64,000 nucleotides of DNA from Ceratopteris richardii (GCA_020310875.1 CM035438.1:97444432-97508431); one strand, 5' to 3'; positions 8,601 to 17,789 are shown, counted from the stretch's first letter. Numbers and translations are program-made. Notes: generated by a model from the sequence alone, not told the origin.

Positions 8601-10628
8601 GTCCTGTACCACTTGCAATTGTCGCATAAAGGGTCGTCTCAAGATCATTTCATAGGCATGATTTTTGCTAAAATCACATATAGCAAACGTATGCTCGAAC
8701 TCAACCCCACATGTGGTGAGAGTTATTCCTTCGAGCAAGCCTAAGGGTCTTTCTATGTGACCAGCGGCCATCTACAATTTCATCCTCGTGGGCCTGAGTG
8801 CTGGCTTGCCCCAACGCTTCCATAGGGAAGTGGTAGCAATTGCAACACCTGTGCCTGAGTCTAGAATGGCCTTGGTGGTGTATCCTTGATGGGTGATAGG
8901 AAGATATGTATTTCCCTCTTCGCCCTCACTCATGTCTCCTATCTTGTCCAATGGTATTTCTGGCACTGTTCTCTGGGATCCTACCTGGGAACGAGGTTTT
9001 GCTATCTCTGGTACTTGTTTGGCTACATGTTTCCATAGCTCTAGCCTTACTTTGAGTAGCTCTTCCAAGGTGAGGTTACACTGTACTTTAGTGTTTTTCA
9101 CTACCTCTGTGTTCCTAGGTAAGACTGAGTCTTCGTTTCTTACCATGACTGTGGGTGCTCTCATACATGTGGACTTAGCTTCCCATGGGCCTGTGAAGTG
9201 GGGTAATTCTTGTAGAGAGTCAGACTCAAAGTCTAATCTTTCCTGAGAGGGGGTGCTCTCCTGCTCTTCATAAATGGATGGGATGTCTTGTGGAAATTGG
9301 TCATGTGCATCATCCACAAGTTCAATGGGAGGAGGGGCTTCACTTTCCTTAGCCCATTTGTCTTCTTGAATCTCTCATAGGAATTCTGGTGTGAACCGAT
9401 TCATAGAAGATGATGTGTCTGGCTCCGTAGAGTTAGGCACATAGGCTTCCTGGGCAGGAATGCTTACTCTTTCACTTGCCTTGTCCTTGTGTTGAGAGGC
9501 GGGTTCCTTTTCTGATTGTGCAATCAACTTCTCTATTGTTTCTAACAATCCATCAAAGTGCAACTGTGTCTTCGCAGAACTAGAGATGTTAAATAGGCGA
9601 CTAGCTTCAAACATGGTCTGAGCCAACTCCACCATTTTGGCACAAATTTTAGTTCGTTCAAGCTCTAATTCTGCTCTAGGGTAACACTTTTCATGATCAG
9701 TTACATTTGGCCCTTTCTGTATTCTGGCCTAATATGCTTTAAGCATCATATTAAGGTCCTCGGGAGTGGGATCTGCTAGGACTGATCCTACTCTAGGGGG
9801 TGGTGGGATTAGGTGAGGTGGGTTGGATGGAGATGGGAATGGTGGTGGTGGGGTAGTGTGAGAGGGAGTTTGAGATGTGAGTTCAGTTATCCTGGCCTTT
9901 GTTTCTCTGAGGCTTTCCTCGAGTTCACTCATCTTTTTTGCCCATTGCCTTTTCATTCTTTCACGACTATCTCTCCAAGCTCTAGTCCTTTTCTTTGTCA
10001 TGCTCTCTATTTCACTAACATCTGGGCTCTTCTCCTGGCCTACACTTTGGTTCTGCTGCAAAGCTTGGGCTCTAGTGACCACTTGTATCGGTGCAGTGGA
10101 AGTGACACTTCCTGTGGAGTCTACCACTAACCCAATAACGTTAATGGGAGTGATTTTTGGCATATTGTTGGGATTCTTTGGACAATCTCGTAAGAGATGC
10201 TCCTTTCCACACTCCTGGCAATAGCCTTGAATCGTCACTGACTGGGGTTGTGTAGGTGGAGGCAAGGGACAATCACGAATGAGATGATCTCCCTGACATC
10301 TGTAGCATGGTCCTCTAGGGAATGGGGGTCTTACCTGCCTAGGTTGAGGTCTAGGGTTGGGGTTTGCATACATGAAGTTTGTGTAATCTGACTCCCAACT
10401 AGGTTCATTTGGCTCTTCACTGTAATAGGACTCACCATGTTCCGGAGATTGCATGTAGTAGGCCTGGGGGCTATCAATATGTGTCGAATCAAAGCTATGG
10501 TCACTCGGGTCACTTTCAGAAAGCAATGGTGTTACAGGGACTATAGCTCTATTCAGGTTCTCTTCTGCCGCTGCATATTTTACTGGGATCACATTAGTAG
10601 GAGCAGGTGGTTGTTGTGCTAGCAGAGG
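8601..10628 (-). pseudogene. gag-pol: Gypsy-L Gag C-terminus and canonical aspartic protease region
   Basis: From right to left: two zinc knuckles (CYRCQGDHLIRDC and CQECGKEHLLRDC, about 10300-10180), a basic/proline-rich linker with a helix EELESLRETKARI-like region, a long spacer, and the first protease at about 8775-8900 (TTKAILDSGTGVAIATT, then EMILRRPFMRQ past 8772). Stops are at 9731-9729 (CAG-type to TAG), 9377-9375 (CGA/CGG to TGA), 8774-8772 (CAA/CAG to TAG) and 8600-8598 (TGG to TAG), all judged against Gypsy-R. The glycine of the usual ILGRPF motif is R here. All pieces share one frame, so Gag and Pol were fused. Confidence 0.85.
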
Positions 10629-10631
10629 CTA

Positions 10632-12064
10632 GGGTCTCAGTTGGGCCTGATATTGCGGTTGGTAGTTTTGCTGAGGCCTAGTATACTGCTGAGGTGGGTA
10701 CTGGTTCTGGTATCTTCCTTGTTGAGGGTATGGTTGTGGGTACGTCTGCCTAATGGTTTGCTTATTGTAGGGGCAATCTTGCACGGTGTGATTGGTGTAC
10801 CTCCGTTTTATGGTGCAGTACTGGCTACTAGGATTTACTTGGGGTTGAGCCATAATGGGACATACATTCACCATGTGGTCACCACCACAAGTATAGCATC
10901 TTTTCACAGGGGCAAACCTTGGGATCTGTTTGCTAGTGACACCTAATTTCTGAGCTACTTTCTCTGCAAGTTCCTCAATTGATGTGGATTGTGTGGAAGA
11001 GAGGCTAGAGGCACTATCTGAATCTTTGTATATTTTGGATAGCTCTAACTCCTCCCCTAGGTTATCCTCAATGTCAATGCACATGCGCACACACTCTTCT
11101 ATGGTCCGAGGGTCCTTCAAGTACACATAGGATCTCAACTTTGTACTTAGCAATCCATCAAAGAATAAATCCACTTGCTTAGCTAGTGTGGGGAGCTCTG
11201 AAACAGGGCATCTTTCAAGATATTGCCTAAATCTTCTTCCTGCAAGTCTCACGGTTTCTTGAGGGGTTTGCTTGAAGCTGTGAATCAGCGAGGAGGTATT
11301 ATGTCTTATGCCACTCTTAGAGAATTCAATAATGAAAGCCTCTAGGAGTTGTTTTATGCTCCTGAACTGCCTTTCGTTTAGTGGATGAAACCATGTCAGG
11401 GCAGTGTTCCTAAGGGTTAGACCAAAGGCATTGTACTGCGTGAATAGATCATCCACTTGTTCAGCTCTCAAGACTTGCCTAAACTCAACCACATGATCGT
11501 ATGGATCTCCTGTGCCATCGAAGTAGTTCTTCATGGACTTAACTAGCTGAGTCGGTCTCAAAGTCCTTGTGTGCTCTCTAGGTCGTGGTAGAGGGAACTC
11601 ATCCGCATTTCTTTGATTCCTGTGAGCTCTAAGTATCTCAGGTTCCACCCTATTTGCCTCCATTCTCGTTCTTTCTCTGCCCCCTGGGTTGGCAAAGCTT
11701 ACTTCTGTCCTATCTCTACTTCTGTCTCTTTGAGTTCCATGAGCTTGGGATGTTCCAGGTCCAGGGTGACCATAAGACACGTTCGATCTTGGTTGGGGAA
11801 AAACGAATTCACCCTTCCAAGTGTAAGCATGTCGATCATGTTCTGTAACCACAAAGATCCTCTCTGAAGCGTGATCTAGGTAGGTCACTCTGCATGGGCT
11901 ATCTGGATCTTTAAACTCATAGATCATGATTGTTCCTATATCAATTGGCCGATCAGATTTATACCTCCAAAAGGCTTCATCAGTCTCTCGGTTCAGAAGC
12001 AGATCTATACTCTTCTTATCCTAAGGAATCCACTCTAGTGTGATAATCCTAGTGAGAACAGATT
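10632..12064 (-). pseudogene. gag: Gypsy-L Gag, central part (retrotransposon gag domain and first zinc knuckles)
   Basis: Carries the Retrotrans_gag-type core (LRPTQLVKSMKNYFDGTGDP, NTALTWFHPLNERQF, EFSKSGIR...RRFRQYLERCP), then a knuckle CYTCGGDHMVNVC and a degenerate one (YCTIKRRYTNHTVQDC). A Q/Y/P-rich stretch follows. The frame is broken by TAG at 12023-12021 (CAG in Gypsy-R) and TAG at 10631-10629. The segment continues upstream across E3 into 14562-15065; Gly-Lys-Ser codons are split at the E3 insertion. Confidence 0.88.
12060..12064. repeat. Target-site duplication of E3, left copy
   Basis: AGATT directly left of the E3 LTR tip, repeated at 14557-14561. This is the 5-bp duplication made by LTR-element integrase. 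Confidence 0.85.
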
Positions 12065-12560
12065 TGTTGTCAGGATCTTGCTCATGCGCATACAGAGATT
12101 ACGGACACAGAAAAACACACAGAAATAGAGACAACAAGAGACGAGACTGAACGCAAGATTGGGTGCAATCTCCCCCCATGCACTCTGTTTTGACAGTCCA
12201 CAGAGTGCATGTATTTATAGGAATTTTGATTACGTCGAAAAGAGTGGTTACAAGAGGGCGGCTTCGAAAAGAAGGCGTGAAACTAAAAGTTAATAACTTT
12301 TACGGAAAGCCATTGCTTTCAATAACAGAAACTACGGTCTTCAATGACCCTTATTCTGACCATTACTTTTCTAACAATAGAACCTTCTACGTGGGTTTAT
12401 TTACAAGCGAAATAATAATTATTCTGATTATTGATGTTCGCCCTTTCACGCCTTGCACGCTCCTCACGAACCTTCAGCTGCTATATCAAAAACATCAAAA
12501 ACATATTAATACATTAATAATATAATACTTTAACAATGCATTGTTCAATAATATACAACA
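12065..12560 (-). repeat. 3' LTR of E3 (496 bp, full length)
   Basis: Starts tgttgtcagg at 12065 and ends tatacaaca at 12560 on the plus strand. Contains the segment 12103-12358 that the other LTR lacks. Confidence 0.88.
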
Positions 12561-13105
12561 TGCCTCTCAATTGACAAGCAACTAACCTCAGTTGATAAAA
12601 TAATTTAACACTCTAACAATTACAATACATTGTTCAACATATTCCATGTTACTGTTACAATCCAACAATGCATTGGCTATTTTATATTTCAATCCAACAA
12701 TGCATTGGCTATTTTATATTTCAATCCAACAATGCATTGGCTATTTTATATTTCAATCCAACAATGCATGGGCCCACATCTTCCATAATACATTAATAAT
12801 TTAACACACTCCAACAATTACTTGTTCAACATATTCCATAATTCATAACATGCCCCTTAGTTGAAAAGACAACTAACCTCAGTTGATAAAATAATAAACA
12901 TGGATAGCCAGTCACATGTTTCATCACCGAATAAAGAAAGTAGGCATGTGCCATGTAAAAATGCATGCATGGAAATGTTCATGGAGGTGTTAAGTTATTA
13001 AAAGTATCTGTGAGATGCGGACATAGTCTTTTTAATGAATTTGGGCAAGCAAAACTTGAATATGCTCCTATAAACTAAATTCAATATGTAAATGCATCAC
13101 AATTA
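12561..13105 (-). other. E3 internal 3' non-coding region with duplicated polypurine-tract neighbourhood
   Basis: No ORF. The block tgcctctcaattgac...ctcagttgataaaat next to the LTR (12561-12600) recurs in altered form at 12851-12892 (tgccccttagttg...ctcagttgataaaat). On the minus strand the second copy carries the better purine run (AAGGGGCA). A short tandem repeat lies between them. Confidence 0.5.
12661..12770. repeat. 32-bp direct tandem repeat, 3.4 copies
   Basis: Units at 12661-12692, 12693-12724 and 12725-12756 are identical, with a partial fourth to 12770. Each begins tccaacaatgcattgg. AT-rich, inside the E3 3' region. Confidence 0.93.
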
Positions 13106-13468
13106 TCAAACATGTAGGATAAACTTTAAAGGTAGAAATGAATCCCGAAACTCTTCTTGAAAATCCTTCCATGTGCGTGGACAATCTGCAGTCTGAGAAA
13201 GATCATTCCACCATTGCTGCGCTCTTCCGACCAAATAATTAGTGGCAAACTCAATTTTCTTATTTTCTGAATATAACTCATCGGAAAAGAAATCGTTGAA
13301 TAGGGATAACCATGATAAGACAAAGCGGCCATCTATTCGTCCATCGAATTGAAGCATAGAATAACGTCCTTGTATGGTTTGTTGAAGTGTTTGAAGTGCT
13401 TGGTTCATAATCTCTAACTCTTGCTCGAATGAAACTCTAGGTAAAGGTGAATTACGGAAATCCGCCAT
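13106..13468 (-). CDS. gag: E3 Gag fragment (120 codons, gypsy type)
   Basis: The ATG at 13468-13466 begins MADFRNSPLPRVSFEQE. The segment RAQQWWNDLSQ...TWKDFQEEFRDSFLP is the hallmark of the Retrotrans_gag core used by Ty3/gypsy elements, where Gag assembles the particle. The protein stops at 13106, right after this core, so the rest of Gag (knuckle) and all Pol domains are absent. A cysteine-less, helix-rich protein of this size might still co-assemble with Gag of an autonomous relative, but this is inference. It has no recognisable similarity to the Gypsy-L gag that surrounds E3. Confidence 0.75.
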   Translation of the reverse strand: MADFRNSPLPRVSFEQELEIMNQALQTLQQTIQGRYSMLQFDGRIDGRFVLSWLSLFNDFFSDELYSENKKIEFATNYLVGRAQQWWNDLSQTADCPRTWKDFQEEFRDSFLPLKFILHV

Positions 13469-13731
13469 GGTGCGCTTGGACCCTTGCTCTCAACCTTGCT
13501 TGGTATCTTGAACACTCAATCAAGTGCCACCCAAGAATTTTGAAGGAATTCACACTTCCAAGCTAGCTCATTGGAAAGTTCGTTCCGAGAGCTTTCCAAC
13601 GGTATATTACACGCCTCAATCCGACCTACGGATTGAGAGATACACTTGATTCTTTGTTGGGTCCATCCTTGAAATCGTCGCGAGCGCCTTCCACAAGTAA
13701 TAAAGAAAGAGATTTGAGTACAACTCCAAGA

Positions 13732-13795
13732 GATGGTGGAGTGGTCAAAGTACTTCCCTTGAAAGTAGGAGGTTGTGGGTTCAAATCCTCCTACC
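13732..13795 (+). other. tRNA-like / SINE-head-like sequence with A and B box
   Basis: A-box-like TGGTGGAGTGG (13734-13744) and B box GGTTCAAATCC (13778-13788) lie 33 bp apart, as in RNA polymerase III promoters. Between them TACTT/AAGTA (13751-13755, 13763-13767) pairs around a 7-nt loop CCCTTGA, like an anticodon arm, but position 33 is C, not T. GTAGGAGG and CCTCCTAC (13765-13772, 13787-13794) form a competing stem. No acceptor stem is evident. It is read as a decayed tRNA or the head of a tRNA-derived SINE, on the strand opposite to E3. Confidence 0.5.
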
Positions 13796-13889
13796 TTAGG
13801 GACTCTAAACCTCTCTATTACCACTCAAAAATTAAAATTGTCTCGCGCGTAGCCAACGGTCGACAAGGGAGCCTTGGGTGCCAATGTTG

Positions 13890-13992
13890 CCAATGTATTG
13901 CCTAAGTTATTGCCTAAGTTCTTTGCCTTAGTCGATGCCTTAGTCGATGCCTTAGTCGACGCCTTGGAGTAAGCCGAAGGAGTAAGCCGAAA
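13890..13992. repeat. Short direct repeats (gccttagtcgat type and ggagtaagccga type)
   Basis: tgccttagtcga-like 12-mers repeat three to four times, then ggagtaagccgaa repeats twice (13966-13992). The second motif reappears inside the deleted LTR at 14323-14353. Confidence 0.85.
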
Positions 13993-14022
13993 ACGTAGGT
14001 GAAAACGTAGGTTCTGGTTCTA

Positions 14023-14250
14023 GAACTGGAACAGAAACAGAAACAGAAACAGAAATCGAAACCGAAACCGAAACCGAAACTGGAACTGGAACTGAAAACT
14101 GAAACCGAAACCGAAACCGAAACTAGAACTGGAACTGGAACTGAAACAAAAATTGGAATTGGAACTGGAACTGAAACAGAAACTAGAGACGGAGACGGAA
14201 ACGGAATCGGAATCGGAATCGGAATCGCGAACAGAGAACAGAGAACAGAA
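14023..14250. repeat. Diverging hexanucleotide microsatellite (gaaact/gaaacc/ggaact/ggaatc family)
   Basis: About 38 hexamers of the form GRAAYN: blocks of gaaaca, then gaaacc, ggaact, gaaacc again, ggaact, ggaatt, gagacg, and ggaatc. Neighbouring units are most alike, which is typical of slippage expansion. Reading it in frame gives only S/F/R dipeptides, so it is not a gene. Confidence 0.92.
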
Positions 14251-14273
14251 CCCTTTGTATTGACACGTGCAGA

Positions 14274-14285
14274 GCTCTGATACCA
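14274..14285 (-). other. Primer binding site of E3 (initiator tRNA-Met)
   Basis: Minus-strand TGGTATCAGAGC, one base from the LTR tip at 14287. Confidence 0.88.
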
Positions 14286-14286
14286 C

Positions 14287-14556
14287 TGTTGTCAGGATCT
14301 TGCTCACGCGCATACAGAGATTAAAGGAGTAAGCCGAAGGAGTAAGCCGAAGGAACCATTACTTTTCTAACAATAGAACCTTCTACGCGGGTTTATTTAC
14401 AAGCTAAATAATAATTATTCCGATTATTGATGTTCGCCCTTTCACGCCTTGCACGCTCCTCACGAACCTTCAGCTGCTATATCAAAAACATCAAAAACAT
14501 ATTAATACATTAATAATATAATACTTTAACAATGCATTGTTCAATAATATACAACA
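14287..14556 (-). repeat. 5' LTR of E3, internally deleted (270 bp)
   Basis: It matches the 3' LTR at both ends. The segment corresponding to 12103-12358 is missing and is replaced by 31 bp at 14323-14353 made of two and a half copies of aggagtaagccga, a motif found in the E3 leader at 13966-13992. Because the deletion removes most of the LTR body, the promoter is probably gone. Confidence 0.85.
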
Positions 14557-14561
14557 AGATT
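14557..14561. repeat. Target-site duplication of E3, right copy
   Basis: AGATT directly right of the E3 tip, matching 12060-12064. Confidence 0.85.
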
Positions 14562-15065
14562 TGCCTTGAGGGGTTCTAGGTTCTACACCCATGTTTCCTT
14601 GCTCCAAGTCACCTAAATCCGCTTCTGAGATCACATTCCCAAATTCATCTGTCCTATCTGGGTGACTGGTGACTACATATATTGTCCCTTCCGTGTCTAG
14701 GTATGCTCCGTTTTCAAACTTGATAGCTGGGTGCTCTAGTCCTATGGATTGGTCAGGATTTTTAATCTGGACCACGGATCTTCCTAGGCCGTCCTCATAG
14801 ATGCTAGCACCTAATCAGTTGGTCCTAATGTATTCCAACTGCGTCTTGTAGGGCCTTCCACCCTATACAGATATGGCACACCTGAACTTCCTGTAGGTTT
14901 GTCCATGCCTTGAGACATCTCTGATTCACTTGTCTCAGAGCTAGGGTAATGCGAGTGGTGGCTCAATTACTGGGCCCAAGACCTAGCAGTATGATTAACG
15001 CTAGCCTCTGAAGACCTAAGGCTTTGTCTATCCCTTACTAGCTGCCGTCCTGATCTAAGGTTCAT
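14562..15065 (-). pseudogene. gag: Gypsy-L Gag, N-terminal part
   Basis: The ATG at 15065-15063 starts MNLRSGRQLVRDRQSLRSSE, the same start as Gypsy-R at 24140. An in-frame TAA follows after about 32 codons (RSWAQ then stop, Q in Gypsy-R), and frameshifts scramble the middle. From about 14740 the Gypsy-R-like frame resumes (HPAIKFENGAYLDTEGTIYVV, DRTDEFGNVISEADLGDLEQGN) up to the E3 insertion point. This N-terminal region of Gag has no recognised catalytic role. Confidence 0.8.
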
Positions 15066-15963
15066 AAGCCCAATTGAATAGCCCAAATTTGCCCAAGTAC
15101 AACCTCGTTGCTGAGTTCTTTGTATCAGTTACTTGATTCCTTCTTATGTTGATTATCGTATTTATAGTCTTGTCTGATATCACGTCGTCAGGTATGCTTG
15201 AGTGTATTTCCGCACTTGAAGTTGATCATTCCATGTTAAGTTCTTTTCCTCTAAAGTTCTCGACCGTACAAAGATTATGTCGTTAGCTTGAACTTGAGTA
15301 TTGTGTGGTCTTCAACTTGATAAATGCCTATCGCCGCCCTGGCCTACTCTTATCACTAATCGTTCTTAGCCTAAGCTAGGAATTGACAAAGGGAGTTGAG
15401 AATTTCCAACCTTTTGTTTCCTTCTTGGTTGCCCTTGAGTGCCCAGGAAGCGTGTACCCAAGCTTGCACTTACTCTTGCATAGAATGCCCTTCGATGCTC
15501 TCAATAGATCTGTAAGAGTTCCAAAGTTAGCTCAAGACTTAAATTCCAAAGACAAAACCAATCACTTTCATTCATGTAACACAAACACCAATTTGCACTA
15601 GGATTTTTTTGGAAAACAATTCTAGAGATCCCTGAATTTTGTTCCCTCTGGGTATGGTCAACTTCAAAATACCCTATCTAATAATCCTGATCTTAATTTA
15701 ACTGTAACCAGTGGAAGTTTTGGTTGTATTCCCCACGAGCTTTCCAACAAGACAAGAATCACAGCGAACGGATTTCGTATGAGAAAGTTATGTCAGTTCA
15801 GGGTTCTGGTGCTAAAACAGGGTTCAAACAAGCTAACGGATCACAGGATTTTTCACAAAAACACATGTGTAGGGATCTCACAAATCACTAATGAATCTCT
15901 AATTATGCCCAAAATTCCCCAAGGACTTGGAAAATTTAACCCTAGAATTTTGGCCGAAAAGAC
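15066..15963 (-). other. Gypsy-L leader between tandem array and gag
   Basis: About 900 bp without a credible ORF. It is homologous, in inverted orientation, to 23227-24139 of Gypsy-R; for example the block around 15740-15800 (gagctttccaac, cgtatgagaaagttatg) pairs with 23395-23465. This conservation marks it as an untranslated leader of the family. Confidence 0.65.
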
Positions 15964-16455
15964 TGTCAATCGCGATCGACAAGTCTATCAATCGTGATTG
16001 ACAGAGGTGTCTGTCGGGGCCTGTCGGTCGCGATCGACACGTCAATCACGATCGATAGTGTCAATCGCGATCGACAGAGTCGGTCGTGAGTCCTGTCAAT
16101 CGCGAGCGATGGTGTCTATCGCGATCGACACTTTTTGCGGGTTTTTCGCCGTGAATTCAGTCGATCGGGGCTGTGTCCGTCGCGATGGACACGTGGCTAC
16201 GCGAGAAAGTCAATCAATCGTTGAAATTCAATCGGTCGCGATCGACGGTGTCAATCGGGACTGACAGAGGTGTCGGACGTGGCTGTCGATCGCGATTGAC
16301 GGTGTCGGTCGCGATATGACAGGGTCCTACGTGGCAGTCAGTCGGTCGTGGGGTATGTCGGTTGCGATCGACAGGGTCTGTCGGTCGCGATTGACAGATG
16401 TTGTCGATCGTGGCTGTCGATCGCAATCGACGGTGTCGATCGCGATTGACAGAGA
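15964..16455. repeat. GC-rich degenerate tandem array with palindromic TCGCGATCGAC core (Gypsy-L leader)
   Basis: More than twenty units of the form gtcRRtcgcgatcgaca separated by short spacers (for example 15964-15980, 16026-16041, 16060-16076, 16106-16122). Consensus GTCGATCGCGATCGAC is its own reverse complement. An isolated unit lies at 16552-16575. It occupies the same place as the 22495-23226 array in Gypsy-R. Confidence 0.85.
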
Positions 16456-16926
16456 AACACGGAATTTTTCAACTGTTTTTAGTGATTTAGAATGTGCTCA
16501 TCATGTGGATTATGGTGGTGCACTTTGTTTCACCAAATGGGCGATTTTTCTGTCGATTGCGATCGACAGAGGTCGACGACACAGAGACAGTTTCGTGACG
16601 TTTCGTACTTGCGCGGAGTGCTGGAGATGATGATGTTGTCAGTACCTGCAAGAAGGCTCAAGAAACATGCAAAAACAACGCACGTAATATTGCTCTCTCG
16701 CTCTCTCTCACAAGTGGAATGAGGGAAATGAAGTGGAGAAGGTGATATAATCAAAAACTGAAAACTTTCGCGATGATGGAGATGGAGGTGGGAGATGGTG
16801 ATGATGATGATGGTGATGATGATGGTGAGGTAAGAAAGAGAAAAATAAGAAAAGTAAAGAGATTGCCTACAACGCCAACGTCTCAAATCTACGTCTTACC
16901 ATCACACGCTCATGCTCAAAGCTTGT
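16456..16926 (-). other. Gypsy-L leader next to the primer site, with GAT-rich and TC-rich simple sequence
   Basis: Contains a (GATGAT/GGTGAT)n tract at 16768-16830 and CTCTCT runs near 16693-16712. It is the inverted counterpart of 22048-22494 in Gypsy-R, as shown by shared blocks such as catgcaaaa near ctgcaagaagg (16640-16680). Short acidic D/G ORFs here are simple-sequence artefacts. Confidence 0.6.
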
Positions 16927-16944
16927 TCCCTGGCAACGGCGCCA
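16927..16944 (-). other. Primer binding site of Gypsy-L (tRNA-Asp type)
   Basis: Minus-strand TGGCGCCGTTGCCAGGGA, 17 of 18 bases identical to the Gypsy-R site TGGCGCCGTTGCCGGGGA. This motif is the tRNA-Asp primer site widely used by Athila/Tat gypsy elements of plants. Confidence 0.9.
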
Positions 16945-16949
16945 AAATT

Positions 16950-17784
16950 TGGTGTAGCTCAGTGATGAGTAGCACCTCCTTTAATGTCAATCTGGGGAGA
17001 CGTGAGGATGGTATGAAGACCTCGAGCAAGTGCAGGGACAAGTGCATGAGTGAGAAGCACACTAACATGCACACACATACACACACGCGCGCACACAAGG
17101 TAAGACAAAGAGTGAGAAGCAATGGAGTTCTTAGATTACTTTCAAAAAGCTCTTACAAGTTCAAATCAATTACAAGCTAACCTCAAAAATGAGCTCTCTA
17201 GCTCTATTTATAGTTTTTGACTAGGTTTTGGTCTTGTCCAGACCTAGTGTCCGGCCTAGTTAAAAATTAGGTTCTCTACCCTATTTGGAGGTTCAAACGA
17301 AGTCTTAAAAATGTGAAAACTGACAGGTAGATACTTCTAAAGCTCCTCAAGCTCAAGGACTCCTTGGCTTGCACAAAATGGAGCTACAAAAATGTGAAAT
17401 GGTATTTACAATGGTTTTTAGTGATGAAAATCACTATTTTTGTAGGGATTTCTTATAACATTTCCACATACACTTCCTGGAGCTCCCTACTTGCTCCTTC
17501 TCCTTGTGTGTCCACCTCTCATATATGTGTAAGTGTCCTGAAAAAAATATTGGCCTACTTGCCAGATCGTCGTTGACTGCTCTGTCTGCTTGTACTTTCT
17601 CTTCTCTCTGACTCCCTTCGTAAGCTTCCTTGCTTGGCGAGTCCTTCAGTTCCAACACATGGGTAATGTTCTAATCTTCTATGGGCCTTCTTTTTCTCTG
17701 CCTTGTGCTCTCTTGTGATCTTTCTAGTGAAGCTTCTTTTGTTGTCTTCTTCTTTTCTTCTTCTTGCTTGATTCTCCTTCAACA
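16950..17784 (-). repeat. LTR of Gypsy-L (outer boundary uncertain)
   Basis: From tggtgtagctcagtgatgag at 16950 to about 17460 it matches the Gypsy-R LTR (21442-22024) in inverted orientation, including the CA/GT microsatellite (17066-17098) and the TATA region. Beyond 17460 the match fades; possible tips (CAACA) are at 17657 and 17784. The insertion junction with Copia-D therefore lies somewhere between 17460 and 17820. Confidence 0.7.
17205..17212 (-). promoter_or_regulatory. TATA box in the Gypsy-L LTR
   Basis: Minus-strand TATAAATA followed by GAGCTAGAGAGCTC, identical in context to 21762-21769 of Gypsy-R. Transcription would run leftwards into the element. Confidence 0.65.
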
Positions 17785-17789
17785 CAAGC

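Larger units (their letters stand above)
13469..14273 (-). other. E3 leader (5' untranslated region) with tRNA-like head and low-complexity repeats
   Basis: About 800 bp between primer site and gag with no credible gene. It holds a tRNA/SINE-like sequence (13732-13795), a 12-bp-type repeat cluster (13890-13992) and a hexamer array (14023-14250). Open frames here come only from the repeats. Confidence 0.7.
12065..14556 (-). mobile_element. E3, 2.5-kb non-autonomous LTR retrotransposon with only a short gag, nested in Gypsy-L gag
   Basis: Two LTRs with the same tips (tgttgtcagg ... atatacaaca) and TSDs AGATT delimit it. The primer site at 14285-14274 sets the strand as minus, so the right LTR is 5'. 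Internal content: a 120-codon gypsy-type gag fragment, a tRNA/SINE-like head, short tandem repeats, and no pol. It must have relied on proteins supplied in trans. Excising it restores a continuous Gypsy-L gag frame. Confidence 0.88.
2191..17784 (-). mobile_element. Gypsy-L, large Ty3/gypsy element with tRNA-Asp primer site and extra 3' coding modules
   Basis: Order on the minus strand: LTR (right end about 17784 or less, left end 16950), primer site for tRNA-Asp, leader with a GC-rich tandem array, gag from 15065, PR, RT, RH, two H2C2 modules, IN, a second protease-like domain, a basic tail and a separate extra ORF that is cut by Copia-A3. Element E3 (12065-14556) is nested in gag. The 3' end and 3' LTR are off-window to the left. 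The primer site and the presence of an extra ORF after pol are typical of the Athila/Tat branch of plant gypsy elements; the lineage call is inference. The right-hand outer boundary (17460-17820) is not resolved. Confidence 0.85.

Noticed and set aside
9813-10224. Two overlapping plus-strand ORFs of 105-115 codons
   Set aside because: Antisense to the Gypsy-L Gag linker; the minus-strand frame has clear homology to Gypsy-R.
13732-13795. Functional tRNA gene
   Set aside because: No acceptor stem, C at position 33 and a mismatched T stem; kept only as a tRNA-like relic.
14020-14313. 97-codon serine/phenylalanine-rich ORF
   Set aside because: Translation of the hexamer microsatellite.
16530-16886. 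118-codon minus-strand ORF with hydrophobic start
   Set aside because: Simple-sequence leader DNA (GAT/ATC and TC runs), not conserved in the Gypsy-R leader.
16916-17122. Cysteine/valine-rich ORF that looks like a signal peptide (ARVCVCVCMLVCFS)
   Set aside because: Comes from the CA/GT microsatellite in the gypsy LTR; the same happens at 21876-22058.
17434-17785. Lysine/glutamate-rich minus-strand ORFs (60-76 codons)
   Set aside because: Low-complexity sequence at the unresolved Gypsy-L/Copia-D boundary without family features.
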